52,567 nt of DNA from an uncultured Bacteroidales bacterium (lineage in GTDB: Bacteria > Bacteroidota > Bacteroidia > Bacteroidales > Bacteroidaceae). Position 1 is the first letter of the stretch. Every line of letters starts with the position of its first letter. Shown piece after piece: positions 26,372 to 34,643 of this stretch. A program made the translations under genes and the position numbers. The stretch is taken from assembly GCA_902798705.1 (NCBI GenBank), contig CADBXS010000007.1:1-52567 (forward strand). Direction: 5' to 3'. Below the pieces are notes generated by a model, which saw only the letters and a program-made list of their open reading frames with translations, did no database searches and had not been told where the DNA came from.

Positions 26372-26414
26372 AAAAATGCAAATAAATTTGTTTTTTCGCT
26401 CGACTTGCACTAAC
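26372..26414 (+). repeat. Promoter-bearing repeat, partial copy A
   Basis: A 43-bp exact direct repeat of 26447-26489, 75 bp upstream of it. The left arm of the element is missing, and the -7 box is changed to TAACGTTG, so it is probably an inactive remnant. Confidence 0.75.
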
Positions 26415-26427
26415 GTTGACATGGTCG

Positions 26428-26491
26428 AAGTTAGGCTGCGTCTCGGAAAAATGCAAATAAATTTGTTTTTTCGCTCGACTTGCACTAACTT
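26428..26491 (+). repeat. Promoter-bearing near-palindromic repeat, copy B
   Basis: 64-bp element with AAGTTAG and CTAACTT at its ends and a central AAAAATGCAAAT/ATTTGTTTTTT pairing. It closely matches the copy at 32595-32660. Confidence 0.75.
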
Positions 26492-26493
26492 TG
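26462..26493 (+). promoter_or_regulatory. prs promoter supplied by the repeat
   Basis: TTTG (26462-26465) and TAACTTTG (26486-26493), 20 bp apart. Transcription near 26500 gives a leader of about 25 nt before the prs start codon. Confidence 0.75.
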
Positions 26494-26523
26494 CAGCGTT
26501 TTAGAATTATCTCTTTCCTTAAA

Positions 26524-27462
26524 ATGAGTGAATCACGACCTTTCAAGGTGTTTTCGGGCACCAATTCAAGATATTTGGCAGACCGCATTTGCCATCATCT
26601 TGGATGTACACTGGGCAATATGATTATAACACACTTTGCCGATGGTGAGTTTGCAGTTAGTTTTGAAGAATCTATTCGTGGAAACGATGTGTTCCTCATT
26701 CAATCCACTTTTCCCAAGAGCGACAACTTGATGGAGCTGCTGCTGATGATTGATGCGGCGAAGCGTGCTTCTGCTAGTCAAATCATCGCTGTTGTTCCTT
26801 ATTTCGGTTGGGCGCGTCAGGACCGCAAGGACAAGCCTCGCGTGTCAATTGGTGCGAAGCTGGTTGCCGATATGCTTTCGGTAGCAGGCATCGACCGCTT
26901 GATGACGATGGACTTGCATGCCGACCAGATACAGGGATTCTTCGATGTGCCTGTTGACCACCTCTATGGTTCGCTTGTGCAGGAGGAGTATATCAAGAAC
27001 TTGAATTTGGAGAACCTGGTGATTGCAACTCCCGACGTGGGCGGTTCGAAGCGTGCAGCTCATTTTGCCAAGAAGTTAGGCTGCGACCTTGTGCTTTGCA
27101 ATAAGGTGAGAGAACGTGCTAACGTGGTAAGCAACATAACGATTATCGGTGATGTGAAGGACAAGAACGTGGTGCTGGTGGATGACATTGTCGATACGGC
27201 GGGAACAATTACAAGGGCTGCCGATGCCATGAAAGAGGCTGGAGCGCGTTCGGTGCGTGCCATTGCAAGTCACTGCATCATGAGCGATCCTGCCAGCGAC
27301 CGTGTGCAGCAGAGTTCTCTGGAGGAAATCATCTTCACCGATTCTATTCCTTACACTCAGAAGTGTGCGAAGGTAAAGCAGATTTCCGTGGCAGAAATGT
27401 TTGCCCGTGCCATTCGTTGCAATGTGGAAAATGCTTCCGTCAGTGAGGCATTTGACTTTTAA
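26524..27462 (+). CDS. prs: Ribose-phosphate pyrophosphokinase
   Basis: 312 residues. It makes PRPP from ribose 5-phosphate and ATP for nucleotide, His and Trp synthesis. The start MSESRPFKVFSGTNSRYLA at 26524 is chosen over an ATG at 26491 because the latter overlaps the promoter -7 box. The ATP-binding region YFGWARQDRKDKPR, the metal-binding DLHADQIQGFF and the PRPP loop VLVDDIVDTAGT are intact. The promoter lies in a dispersed repeat. An FMN-binding protein gene follows 25 bases after the stop. Confidence 0.95.
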   Translation: MSESRPFKVFSGTNSRYLADRICHHLGCTLGNMIITHFADGEFAVSFEESIRGNDVFLIQSTFPKSDNLMELLLMIDAAKRASASQIIAVVPYFGWARQDRKDKPRVSIGAKLVADMLSVAGIDRLMTMDLHADQIQGFFDVPVDHLYGSLVQEEYIKNLNLENLVIATPDVGGSKRAAHFAKKLGCDLVLCNKVRERANVVSNITIIGDVKDKNVVLVDDIVDTAGTITRAADAMKEAGARSVRAIASHCIMSDPASDRVQQSSLEEIIFTDSIPYTQKCAKVKQISVAEMFARAIRCNVENASVSEAFDF

Positions 27463-27487
27463 TATTATTTTTAACTCTAAACTTACA

Positions 27488-27949
27488 ATGATGAAATCTA
27501 TTTCAAAGTGTTGCTTTGTGCTTGCCATGGCAATGGCATCGGAATGTGCTTTTGCCCAAGGCAACACACAGAGTGGTACTCCTCGTCGTCAGCGTCCTGT
27601 TGCTTACGTCATCCCTACCGATGCTCCTATTCTTACGAAGGAAAAGGGTGGTACTTATGTCATCAACACATCTGGCCTTTGCAAGGATGTGAAAGGCTAC
27701 AAGGACTTGGTTCCTGTAGAAATCACCATCAAGAGCGACAAAATTGTCAACATCGAGGTGCTCCGCAATAACGAAGGTCCTAAGTACATGGCATCTGCAT
27801 CGCAAGGCATTCTTGATAAGTATATCGGAATGAAAGTGAAGAAGGTGCAGAACGCAAAGGTAGATGCAGTGGCAGGTGCTACGTTCACATCAAATGCCCT
27901 GATTCAGAACATCAACGCTGGACTGAATTATTATTTAGAACACAAGTAA
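27488..27949 (+). CDS. Small exported FMN-binding domain protein
   Basis: 153 residues, with a signal peptide (MMKSISKCCFVLAMAMASECAFA). The body matches the FMN-bind domain: ITIKSDKIVNIEVLRNNEGP and then VDAVAGATFTSNALIQNI. In this family the Thr of the SGATxTS motif carries a covalently bound FMN in flavoproteins such as RnfG, NqrC and FrdA-linked domains; here the motif is AGATFTS. It is likely a periplasmic electron carrier or assembly partner. The start at 27488 has a second ATG in frame right behind it. An AT-rich spacer follows, then a convergent gene. Confidence 0.82.
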   Translation: MMKSISKCCFVLAMAMASECAFAQGNTQSGTPRRQRPVAYVIPTDAPILTKEKGGTYVINTSGLCKDVKGYKDLVPVEITIKSDKIVNIEVLRNNEGPKYMASASQGILDKYIGMKVKKVQNAKVDAVAGATFTSNALIQNINAGLNYYLEHK

Positions 27950-28020
27950 AATAAAAGTTAAGAAGTAAAAATGGCAATGAGTGTCCTTTTTGCTTTTTAA
28001 CTATTAATATATAATTTTCT

Positions 28021-30033
28021 TCATTCCTTTCGAGGAGTGAAGATTTTTTTTCCGTCTTTCACAATGACAGTTCCCTTTGGTAATGTTGCCTCAGAGAATG
28101 GACGACCAGAGAGGTCGTATGTGCTGTGTGCACCGATAGATGCATCGTTAGCGATATTGTTGATATCCAGATAATCGGCATTGAGAACTGTGACAACGTG
28201 AGTAGAGTCGGTATAGATGAGGTTGAGGTCGTTGGTGAAAAGGTCGATGTCTGCAAAGATTCGGAAATAGTACTGGCCAACGGGCACTCCTTGCAAGTTG
28301 GTCATTTTCAGTTCTATATCCTGCGTGTCGTTACTGACGATGGAAATGCCTTCTTCGTTGAAGAACATGAGCATGACAGGATTGTCGATAGGGGAGAGAG
28401 CATAGTAGAGTCTGCCCGAATATTCCGCTCCTTTGTTGTGAAGCGTGAACGAGAAGTGTGGCGGTGTACGACGAATGAGTGTGTCGGGAAATACCACATT
28501 GCTTACTTCCAACTCTGCCAATTCATGTTCTGGTACTGACAAGACGTAAGTGCCATCTGCATTTTTGGTGCAAAGCACATAGTTCGGCATACCCATTTGG
28601 GTGCGAGCCTCATAGAATTTACCATCTTTTTCATACACAGGACAAATGCGATAGTTGCCTGGCGCAAGATTCTTTGGAATGTTGATTCCCAATGTGTCGG
28701 AGTAGGTGGTGTCTTCAATTTCCTCCAATGCAAACACACGGTCATATTGGTAGAGCAGGGTAGTGCTTGCTGCATCAGTCACTTTCCCGCTGGACATGGG
28801 TTTCAGAGCGAGGCCCACTTTTCCTTCGTGAGTGTTCCACCCCACGTTTCCTAAATGATAGACTGCGATGCTATTGTTCGTTAATGCTTCAATACGTGCG
28901 AAGGCATAGATGTATGTTTGTTTGCTTGGAGTGTTGTTCTTCTTAGGTTGCACACCTGCTAAAATGCTTTGCAGCAGATTGAATCCACCTTCGGGGTTGT
29001 TCTTGTCGTGCCATCGTGGTTGGTCGGGGGTGAGCCATGTGAAATAATAATATCCATCGGCATCGCCTTCGGGATTGCCAAACTTGATGTGGAAATATCC
29101 GTCAGCATCATAACCGTCGCACACAAAACTGTGCGCCAGTTCCATCGACCATCCGCCTACGATGAGTGGGCGCCCTGCACTAATTTCGTGGAACATGATG
29201 GAGTCCCATTCCACTTGCGAGAAAAAGTTTCTGTAGTAAAGCTGCATCCCTTCGTCGTAGCCGAAATAGTTGATGAGTGCCAAGGGTTGCTGAATGATTT
29301 GTGCTCCGCTTGAGCCTGTTCCATAGCGCATATTCACTGCTATGCCGCAGTCGCTCATGAGTTGGGCAACGGCATTGGCTTGGCGTTCGTTGTAGCCAAA
29401 GTAGTAGTTGTCGAGCATGTTGTCCCAATCGTAGGTGTGACTACCAAAATCTGCCGTGAGCGTATAGCCGCATCCCGTGGAGTCAGTGTAAGTATAGGAG
29501 CCTGTGCCTTGTTTCGGCCATTTCCAATAGTTCATCACCTGCGACATCGCCAATGCCACGCAGCCCACAACGCAAGTGTCGGGCTGGGCAACACCATCAA
29601 TCGTGTCCTCATACACCACTGGGCACATCCGCTTATAGGCAGAGAACTCCTGTTCCCAGGCATCTGTGCAGAGAGGACTGACGAACTCCTTCACGTCGGA
29701 AGGCTTGTAAATGCGATGATTACTAATCGCCAAGCTCTTTTCCATCCGTTGGATAAAATCCCTGAACTGCGTGTTCTTGTAGGCATTCTCAAAATTGCTA
29801 CCGTCAGAGTAGCCAAGTATGGCAGGATGCTCCTCTGATGCAGATGCCAGCACGAAACCATCCCTCGAATCGAAGGCATAGAGTTGATCCGATTCGTAAG
29901 CTAACGTCAGTTTGGGCTGTGCCACCCTTTGCATGGCTCTTTCCACCGAAATGTGTTGCGCATGACACATGGTGGTTATCAAGAAAAACAAAAGGAAACT
30001 TACTCCTGTTTTATGTACTTGTTGCAATTTCAT
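28021..30033 (-). CDS. C10 (streptopain-like) cysteine peptidase
   Basis: 670 residues from ATG 30033, which begins a signal peptide (MKLQQVHKTGVSFLLFFLIT); the ATG at 30066 is an alternative. An inhibitory propeptide-like region (YAFDSRDGFVLASASEEHPA ILGYSD) precedes the peptidase domain with Cys158 in VVGCVALAMSQVMNYW and His301 in ELAHSFVCDGYD. C10 enzymes such as SpeB and interpain A degrade host proteins. C-terminal beta-sandwich domains run to about 620, and the end (TYDLSGRPFSEATLPKGTVI) resembles a short T9SS-type sorting tail. The activity is expected because both catalytic residues are present. Confidence 0.88.
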   Translation of the reverse strand: MKLQQVHKTGVSFLLFFLITTMCHAQHISVERAMQRVAQPKLTLAYESDQLYAFDSRDGFVLASASEEHPAILGYSDGSNFENAYKNTQFRDFIQRMEKSLAISNHRIYKPSDVKEFVSPLCTDAWEQEFSAYKRMCPVVYEDTIDGVAQPDTCVVGCVALAMSQVMNYWKWPKQGTGSYTYTDSTGCGYTLTADFGSHTYDWDNMLDNYYFGYNERQANAVAQLMSDCGIAVNMRYGTGSSGAQIIQQPLALINYFGYDEGMQLYYRNFFSQVEWDSIMFHEISAGRPLIVGGWSMELAHSFVCDGYDADGYFHIKFGNPEGDADGYYYFTWLTPDQPRWHDKNNPEGGFNLLQSILAGVQPKKNNTPSKQTYIYAFARIEALTNNSIAVYHLGNVGWNTHEGKVGLALKPMSSGKVTDAASTTLLYQYDRVFALEEIEDTTYSDTLGINIPKNLAPGNYRICPVYEKDGKFYEARTQMGMPNYVLCTKNADGTYVLSVPEHELAELEVSNVVFPDTLIRRTPPHFSFTLHNKGAEYSGRLYYALSPIDNPVMLMFFNEEGISIVSNDTQDIELKMTNLQGVPVGQYYFRIFADIDLFTNDLNLIYTDSTHVVTVLNADYLDINNIANDASIGAHSTYDLSGRPFSEATLPKGTVIVKDGKKIFTPRKE

Positions 30034-30100
30034 TTGATCAGTTAAAAGTTTGCTGCTCCTTGGCATTTATAATTTTTAATTCTTAACTTTTAATTATTAT

Positions 30101-30718
30101 TCAGTCTGCCATCTTTCTCAGAAGTTTGAATTGCTCCACGATGTCGTGAAAATTCGAAGATTCATGCGCATCGAAATGCTCCCACAATCCAGTCATCACC
30201 GCAGCACCGCCAAATCCCATGTTTTTCACACGCTTGATGTTCCTGGCATTGATGCCACCCACAGCTATCACCTTCTTGTTGATGACACCTTCCGTGGCTG
30301 CCTGTGTGAGTTGCTGAGTGTTGAAAGCTTCCCTTTTGATTCGTCCCGACTTGCTGTCGTAGATAGGACCGAGAAACACATAGCTGCACCGTGATTTCCA
30401 TTCCTTCACTTCCTCAATTGAGTGGCAGGAGCGGGACACGTGCCCTTTGTACCCCGTTGGTATGTCAGGGTTGCGGTCGTTCAAGTGAATACCCTTCAAC
30501 CCAAATTCATCCTTCAAGTAGAAATGGTCGTGCACCACGATGCGCTTCAGCCATGGCTTATCTATCAGTCGCAGCAGTCGTTCGCAGAAAATAGGCTCCG
30601 AGTCAGGTTTCTTCAGATGCAGCACATCCAATCCCTCCTCAAAGAGCGCGTTCAGTATGATATGTTCCTCCACAAAAAACGAGGGAGATGTAATTGCTAT
30701 CAGATTCATTGCATTCAA
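30101..30718 (-). CDS. Thiamine-phosphate synthase (ThiE/TenI-like)
   Basis: 205 residues, TIM-barrel. ThiE joins hydroxymethylpyrimidine diphosphate and thiazole phosphate to thiamine phosphate. Visible motifs are LDVLHLKKP near the N-terminus, GIHLNDRNPD, the YVFLGPIYDSKSG loop and VIAVGGINARNI with the phosphate-binding glycine, then FGGAAVMTGLW. The GPIFxTxxK loop of true ThiE is changed (GPIYDSKSG), as in many Bacteroidota paralogues also called TenI-like, so the exact reaction is uncertain. It lies 35 bases upstream of the ATG of the C10 peptidase at 30066/30033 but is unlikely to be linked to it in function. Confidence 0.83.
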   Translation of the reverse strand: MNAMNLIAITSPSFFVEEHIILNALFEEGLDVLHLKKPDSEPIFCERLLRLIDKPWLKRIVVHDHFYLKDEFGLKGIHLNDRNPDIPTGYKGHVSRSCHSIEEVKEWKSRCSYVFLGPIYDSKSGRIKREAFNTQQLTQAATEGVINKKVIAVGGINARNIKRVKNMGFGGAAVMTGLWEHFDAHESSNFHDIVEQFKLLRKMAD

Positions 30719-30922
30719 AAATCATTTTTCTATCTTCATTTGCAAATGAAAGCAAAGTTTTTCAGATGACAAAATTTTCATCTCCATTTCTCTCATTTTT
30801 GCATATCATTTTAACGGATAGCAATTGAAATATATTCCTAATCGACAGAACTTTTTCATGTTTTTCTTTTGTGACAGTGGAATTTCTTCGTGGAATTAGT
30901 CTTAGAAATAGTTCTTTTTGTG

Positions 30923-30930
30923 TAAATTTG
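30923..30930 (+). promoter_or_regulatory. -7 element upstream of the toxin-antitoxin pair
   Basis: TAAATTTG, 27 bases before the antitoxin ATG. No clear -33 TTTG is present at the right spacing. Confidence 0.45.
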
Positions 30931-30957
30931 CAACTGAAAATAACAGCCAATGCAAAT

Positions 30958-31182
30958 ATGACAACTATTACTATTAATATTCCAAATCACGAAGTCAGTT
31001 TTTTCAAGAAGATGATTTCCAAGATGGGTTGGACAATCAATGATGGTGATGTGGTGCGTAAGAAGGCATCTTCTAAAGAACAAGCACTTGCTAAAGTTGA
31101 CCACGCATTCGAACAACTTCGTCAGATGAATGACGGTCAGCTCGAAGGCATTGATGCAGAAGAACTACTCAATGAATTGTAA
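30958..31182 (+). CDS. Putative type II antitoxin
   Basis: 74 residues. The start at 30958 gives MTTITINIPNHEVSFFKKMI; the frame is open from 30871 but the TAAATTTG box at 30923 would lie inside it. The short N-terminal beta strand and following charged helices (SKEQALAKVDHAFEQLRQM) suit a DNA-binding, toxin-binding antitoxin. The gene overlaps the next one by 11 bases. The function is inferred from size and partner; no named family was recognised. Confidence 0.7.
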   Translation: MTTITINIPNHEVSFFKKMISKMGWTINDGDVVRKKASSKEQALAKVDHAFEQLRQMNDGQLEGIDAEELLNEL

Positions 31183-31513
31183 GATTGTCACCACTCCAGA
31201 TTTTGCTCACGAACTGAAGCAACTTGCCAAGCGTTATCCCTCCATGAAGGATGATTACAAGCAATTCCTTAACGATTTGCGTCAATCTCCTTTTATGGGT
31301 AAGGAGTTGGGAAAACATCTACATAAAGTACGTTTTCCTATCTCTTCGAAAGGTAAGGGCAAGAGTGGTGGTGCAAGAGTCATCACCCATGTGATATTGG
31401 TTGTGAGTGATAGTGCTAACATCACGCTTGTTACCATATACGACAAGTCTGATAAAGCGAATATCACCGATAAAGAACTACGCCTACTCATGAAGAAAAA
31501 CGGATTGCTATAG
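31172..31513 (+). CDS. Putative RelE/ParE-like toxin
   Basis: 113 residues starting inside the antitoxin stop region (ATG 31172), a typical coupled arrangement. The pattern FAHELKQLAKRYPSMKDDYK then GKELGKHLHKVRFPI and SGGARVITHVILV followed by TLVTIYDKSDKANI matches RelE/ParE-type toxins: an N-terminal helix pair, then a beta-sheet with basic residues and a DKSDKAxI end. RelE members cut ribosome-bound mRNA, ParE members poison gyrase; the sequence does not decide. An upstream ATG at 31130 would lengthen the overlap. Confidence 0.78.
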   Translation: MNCKIVTTPDFAHELKQLAKRYPSMKDDYKQFLNDLRQSPFMGKELGKHLHKVRFPISSKGKGKSGGARVITHVILVVSDSANITLVTIYDKSDKANITDKELRLLMKKNGLL

Positions 31514-31563
31514 ATAAGATTGAGGGGATTTAATGAATCGCGACTTTGATTCAACTAGTTGCG

Positions 31564-31618
31564 CGAGGGCTCGCTATCGAATTGGCGAGCCCTCGTCGTT
31601 TCAATAGCGAGGGCTCGC
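31564..31618. repeat. GCGAGGGCTCGC inverted and direct repeats
   Basis: CGAGGGCTCGC (31564-31574) is perfectly complementary to 31585-31595, and the same word recurs at 31608-31618. The 11-bp GC-rich stem follows the toxin gene and is terminator-like but has no T run. Confidence 0.6.
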
Positions 31619-31653
31619 TTGAACAATGCTGAGGGTTCGGCAATTCAGTGCAA

Positions 31654-31750
31654 CCGATTCAACGATAAAGTAAATCCCCAATAGCGATAAAGTGAATCCC
31701 CAATCGCGCATGAGTACGTCCCCAATCGCGTAAGAGTACGTCCCCAATGG
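31654..31750 (+). repeat. 22-bp tandem array of the CCCCAAT type
   Basis: CCCCAAT recurs at 31676, 31698, 31720 and 31742, exactly 22 bp apart. Full units read CCCCAATCGCG plus eleven bases ending AGTACGT or AGTGAAT. A degenerate unit precedes at 31654, sharing CGATAAAGT. The sequence is unrelated to the other 22-bp arrays in the window. Confidence 0.8.
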
Positions 31751-31778
31751 AAAAATGGTGATGGTGTAAGAGGGTTGA

Positions 31779-32282
31779 TTAGAGAGTGTTGTTGCGCATT
31801 CTGACGAGTTCTATTGCTTCTTTTCCAGTGAGGTGTTCGATATCGAAACGGATGGCTAACATGCGTGCCAATCCGTTTTCTATTTCTTTTTGGAGGCTTT
31901 CGTCGTCGTTGGGGTTGTAGCGGTTTCCGAGCAGACGGGCAGCTGCTAATTTCTCTGCTTCGTCCTCAATGATGTGTATTCTTCCGAAGGCAATGACGCT
32001 GCGGAAGAATGTGGTGTATTTCTCAGGCTTCACCTCGTCCTGCTCGATGACACAAAAGGATGCCTTGTCGCAGTTGCGGATGGCATCGACTTTGTGGCCA
32101 CTCAGTGCACTGTGAAAGAAGAGTTTTCCCTCGGAATAGACATAACTGATAGGCACGGCGTATGGATAGCCGTTGTCGCCCAATAAAGCCAATGTGCCCG
32201 ATGTGGCTTTCTCCAAAATGGCAATGCTTTCTTCATCCGAAAGCTGTTGGCGATTGCGTCGCATGGGTCTGAAATTGCTCAT
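31779..32282 (-). CDS. PNPOx-like flavoprotein (NimA-like)
   Basis: 167 residues of the split-barrel pyridoxamine-phosphate-oxidase-like family. FRPMRRNRQQLSDEESIAIL and TSGTLALLGDNGYPYAVPIS YVY are the usual N-terminal signature, and LFFHSALSGHKVDAIRNCDKASF carries the FMN-contact His and Lys/Asp positions. Members include 5-nitroimidazole reductases (Nim) and many proteins of unknown redox role, so antibiotic reduction is possible but not shown. A TAACTTTG box on the minus strand (32316-32309) lies 27 bases before the ATG. Confidence 0.85.
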   Translation of the reverse strand: MSNFRPMRRNRQQLSDEESIAILEKATSGTLALLGDNGYPYAVPISYVYSEGKLFFHSALSGHKVDAIRNCDKASFCVIEQDEVKPEKYTTFFRSVIAFGRIHIIEDEAEKLAAARLLGNRYNPNDDESLQKEIENGLARMLAIRFDIEHLTGKEAIELVRMRNNTL

Positions 32283-32387
32283 GTTGTGAAATAGTGTTGA
32301 TTATTGTGCAAAGTTAGCGAAAAAGCTTCATCGCAGAAATAAAATGGAGGTGAAAGCAATGGCGAAAACAAATGCTGTTGCTCTTTT

Positions 32388-32418
32388 TTTGTGTTTTCCC
32401 GATTATTTCCTATCTTTA
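32388..32418 (+). promoter_or_regulatory. Promoter for the 41-residue membrane peptide
   Basis: TTTG at 32388-32391 and TATCTTTA at 32411-32418, 19 bp apart. The last base of the -7 box departs from TAnnTTTG. Confidence 0.5.
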
Positions 32419-32449
32419 CACTCGATTTGACAATAAATACTGACGAATT

Positions 32450-32575
32450 ATGGATTCGATTATGACCTATGCGAAAGAGAACTTCGACCTTATCAGTCTC
32501 TTGGTTGGAATATTAGGAGTGGTGGTCGCAGTCGTTGCGCTGATTGTGGAAATCAAGAAGAAAAGAAAGAAATGA
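32450..32575 (+). CDS. 41-residue single-helix membrane peptide
   Basis: The frame reads MDSIMTYAKENFDLISLLVG and continues through a hydrophobic helix (LLVGILGVVVAVVALIV) into a strongly basic end (EIKKKRKK). The helix plus positive C-terminus predicts a one-pass inner-membrane peptide. A promoter lies just upstream, and the ATG has an A-rich leader, which supports real translation. No family was recognised; small hydrophobic toxins and stress peptides have this shape. Most gene finders would skip it because of size. Confidence 0.6.
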   Translation: MDSIMTYAKENFDLISLLVGILGVVVAVVALIVEIKKKRKK

Positions 32576-32594
32576 CGTTGGATTGAAGGATGAG

Positions 32595-32660
32595 AAAGTT
32601 AGGCTGCGACTCGGAAAAACGCAAATAGATTTGCTTTTTCGCTCGACTTGCACTAACTTT
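32595..32660 (+). repeat. Promoter-bearing near-palindromic repeat, copy C
   Basis: 66-bp element: terminal 8-bp inverted repeats AAAGTTAG (32595) and CTAACTTT (32653), with central AAAAACGCAAAT/ATTTGCTTTTT pairing. It matches 26428-26491. Confidence 0.75.
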
Positions 32661-32661
32661 G
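32630..32661 (+). promoter_or_regulatory. lepA promoter supplied by the repeat
   Basis: TTTG (32630-32633) and TAACTTTG (32654-32661), 20 bp apart; transcription near 32668, about 37 nt before the lepA ATG. Confidence 0.75.
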
Positions 32662-32704
32662 CACCTTCTAAGCCCTCCATGAAGGGAGGGGAAATTGTTC
32701 GCGA

Positions 32705-34492
32705 ATGAAGCATATAAGAAATTTTTGTATTATAGCGCATATCGACCACGGAAAATCGACACTCGCTGATCGTTTGCTGGAGGCTACGAACACCATCAAG
32801 GTGACGGAGGGACAGATGCTGGACGATATGGATTTGGAGAAGGAACGCGGTATCACCATCAAGAGCCACGCCATTCAGATGGAGTACAAGTATGAGGGCG
32901 AGAACTATATCCTCAACTTGATTGACACTCCGGGACACGTGGACTTCAGCTATGAGGTGTCGCGCTCCATTGCTGCGTGCGAGGGTGCACTGCTCGTGGT
33001 GGATGCCACGCAGGGTGTGCAGGCTCAGACCATCTCAAACCTATATATGGCGATTGACCACGATTTGGAAATCATTCCCGTGGTGAACAAGTGCGACATG
33101 CCGAATGCCATGCCCGAGGAGGTGACGGACGAAATCGTTGACCTTATCGGTTGCAAGCCTGAGGATGTCATCTTGGCTTCGGGTAGGACCGGTCAAGGTG
33201 TGGATGAAATCCTGAAGGCTGTGGTGGAGCGCATACCTCATCCACAAGGCGATGAAAATGCTCCGTTGCAGGCTCTGATTTTCGACTCGGTATTCAATAG
33301 TTTCCGTGGCATCATTGCTTACTTCAAGATTGTGAACGGTGTGATGCGTCCAGGCGAAAAGGTACGCTTCATCAATACGAAGAAAGAATATCAGGCAGAG
33401 GAAATTGGTGTGCTGAAGATGGACATGATTCCTCGCAAAGAGTTGCGCACGGGTGATGTGGGCTACATCGTGTCGGGTATCAAGAATGCTGTGGAGGTAA
33501 AGGTGGGTGATACGATTACCACTTGTGCCAACCCAGCGCAAGAGGCGATTGCAGGTTTCCAAGAAGTGAAGCCAATGGTGTTTGCCGGAGTGTATCCGAT
33601 TGACCCAGAGGACTACGAGAACCTGCGTGCATCGCTGGAGAAGTTGAGGCTGAACGATGCTTCGCTTTCTTTCCAACATGAGAGTTCAGCAGCCCTCGGC
33701 TTTGGTTTCCGCTGTGGATTCCTCGGTCTGCTCCACATGGAGATTGTGCAGGAGCGACTGGACCGAGAGTTTAACATGGATGTAATTACGACGGTACCAA
33801 ACGTGTCGTACATGGTGTATGACAAGCATGGCGAGAGCATGGAGGTGCACAATCCTTCGGGAATGCCCGACCCAACGCTGATAGAACACGTGGAGGAACC
33901 GTTCATCAATGCTACGATTATCACCACCGCCAACTACATCGGTCCTATCATGACATTGTGCTTGGGCAAGCGTGGTGAGTTGATACGTCAGGATTTCATT
34001 GCGGGTAACCGTGTGGAAATTCAGTTCTTGATGCCTCTTGGCGAAATTGTCATCGACTTCTACGATAAGTTGAAGAGCATCAGTCGCGGTTACGCTTCGT
34101 TCGACTATCATCCAGCAGGATTCCGTGCATCGAAACTTGTGAAATTGGATATTCTGCTGAACGGCGAAAGTGTGGATGCACTCTCTACGCTGACACATGT
34201 GGATAACTCGGTAACACTGGGACGACGCATGTGTGAGCGTCTGAAGGAATTGTTGCCACGTCAGCAGTTCGACATTGCCATTCAGGCAGCCATCGGTGGC
34301 AAGATTATTGCCCGCGAGACGGTGAAGCAGGTGCGCAAGGATGTGCTGGCGAAGTGCTATGGTGGCGACGTGAGCCGTAAGCGCAAGTTGCTGGAGAAGC
34401 AGAAGCGAGGCAAGAAGCGCATGAAGCAAATCGGCAACGTGCAGGTGCCTCAGAAGGCGTTCTTGGCTGTGCTAAAACTTGACGGCGATTGA
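32705..34492 (+). CDS. lepA: Elongation factor 4 (ribosomal back-translocase GTPase)
   Basis: 595 residues, the usual length. The G domain has the P-loop [15 protein letters not shown], then DTPGHVDF and NKCDMPNA. Domains II and III follow, then the EF-G-like domain V and the LepA-specific C-terminal domain ([20 protein letters not shown], ending [10 protein letters not shown]). LepA moves stalled ribosomes backward under stress and aids 30S biogenesis. The gene appears monocistronic, with a repeat-borne promoter. Confidence 0.97.
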   Translation: MKHIRNFCIIAHIDHGKSTLADRLLEATNTIKVTEGQMLDDMDLEKERGITIKSHAIQMEYKYEGENYILNLIDTPGHVDFSYEVSRSIAACEGALLVVDATQGVQAQTISNLYMAIDHDLEIIPVVNKCDMPNAMPEEVTDEIVDLIGCKPEDVILASGRTGQGVDEILKAVVERIPHPQGDENAPLQALIFDSVFNSFRGIIAYFKIVNGVMRPGEKVRFINTKKEYQAEEIGVLKMDMIPRKELRTGDVGYIVSGIKNAVEVKVGDTITTCANPAQEAIAGFQEVKPMVFAGVYPIDPEDYENLRASLEKLRLNDASLSFQHESSAALGFGFRCGFLGLLHMEIVQERLDREFNMDVITTVPNVSYMVYDKHGESMEVHNPSGMPDPTLIEHVEEPFINATIITTANYIGPIMTLCLGKRGELIRQDFIAGNRVEIQFLMPLGEIVIDFYDKLKSISRGYASFDYHPAGFRASKLVKLDILLNGESVDALSTLTHVDNSVTLGRRMCERLKELLPRQQFDIAIQAAIGGKIIARETVKQVRKDVLAKCYGGDVSRKRKLLEKQKRGKKRMKQIGNVQVPQKAFLAVLKLDGD

Positions 34493-34643
34493 CAAGATGC
34501 GGAAACATCGATGTGTGTTTTCTTATTGACAACTACAGATGTCACAGATTCACACAGATGTGTTCTGCATTCTTTTGGTTTCAGAAGATGATTGACACCT
34601 AACAAGAATAGAAACTTTTAACTAATCAAAAGAAGATAGTGTT

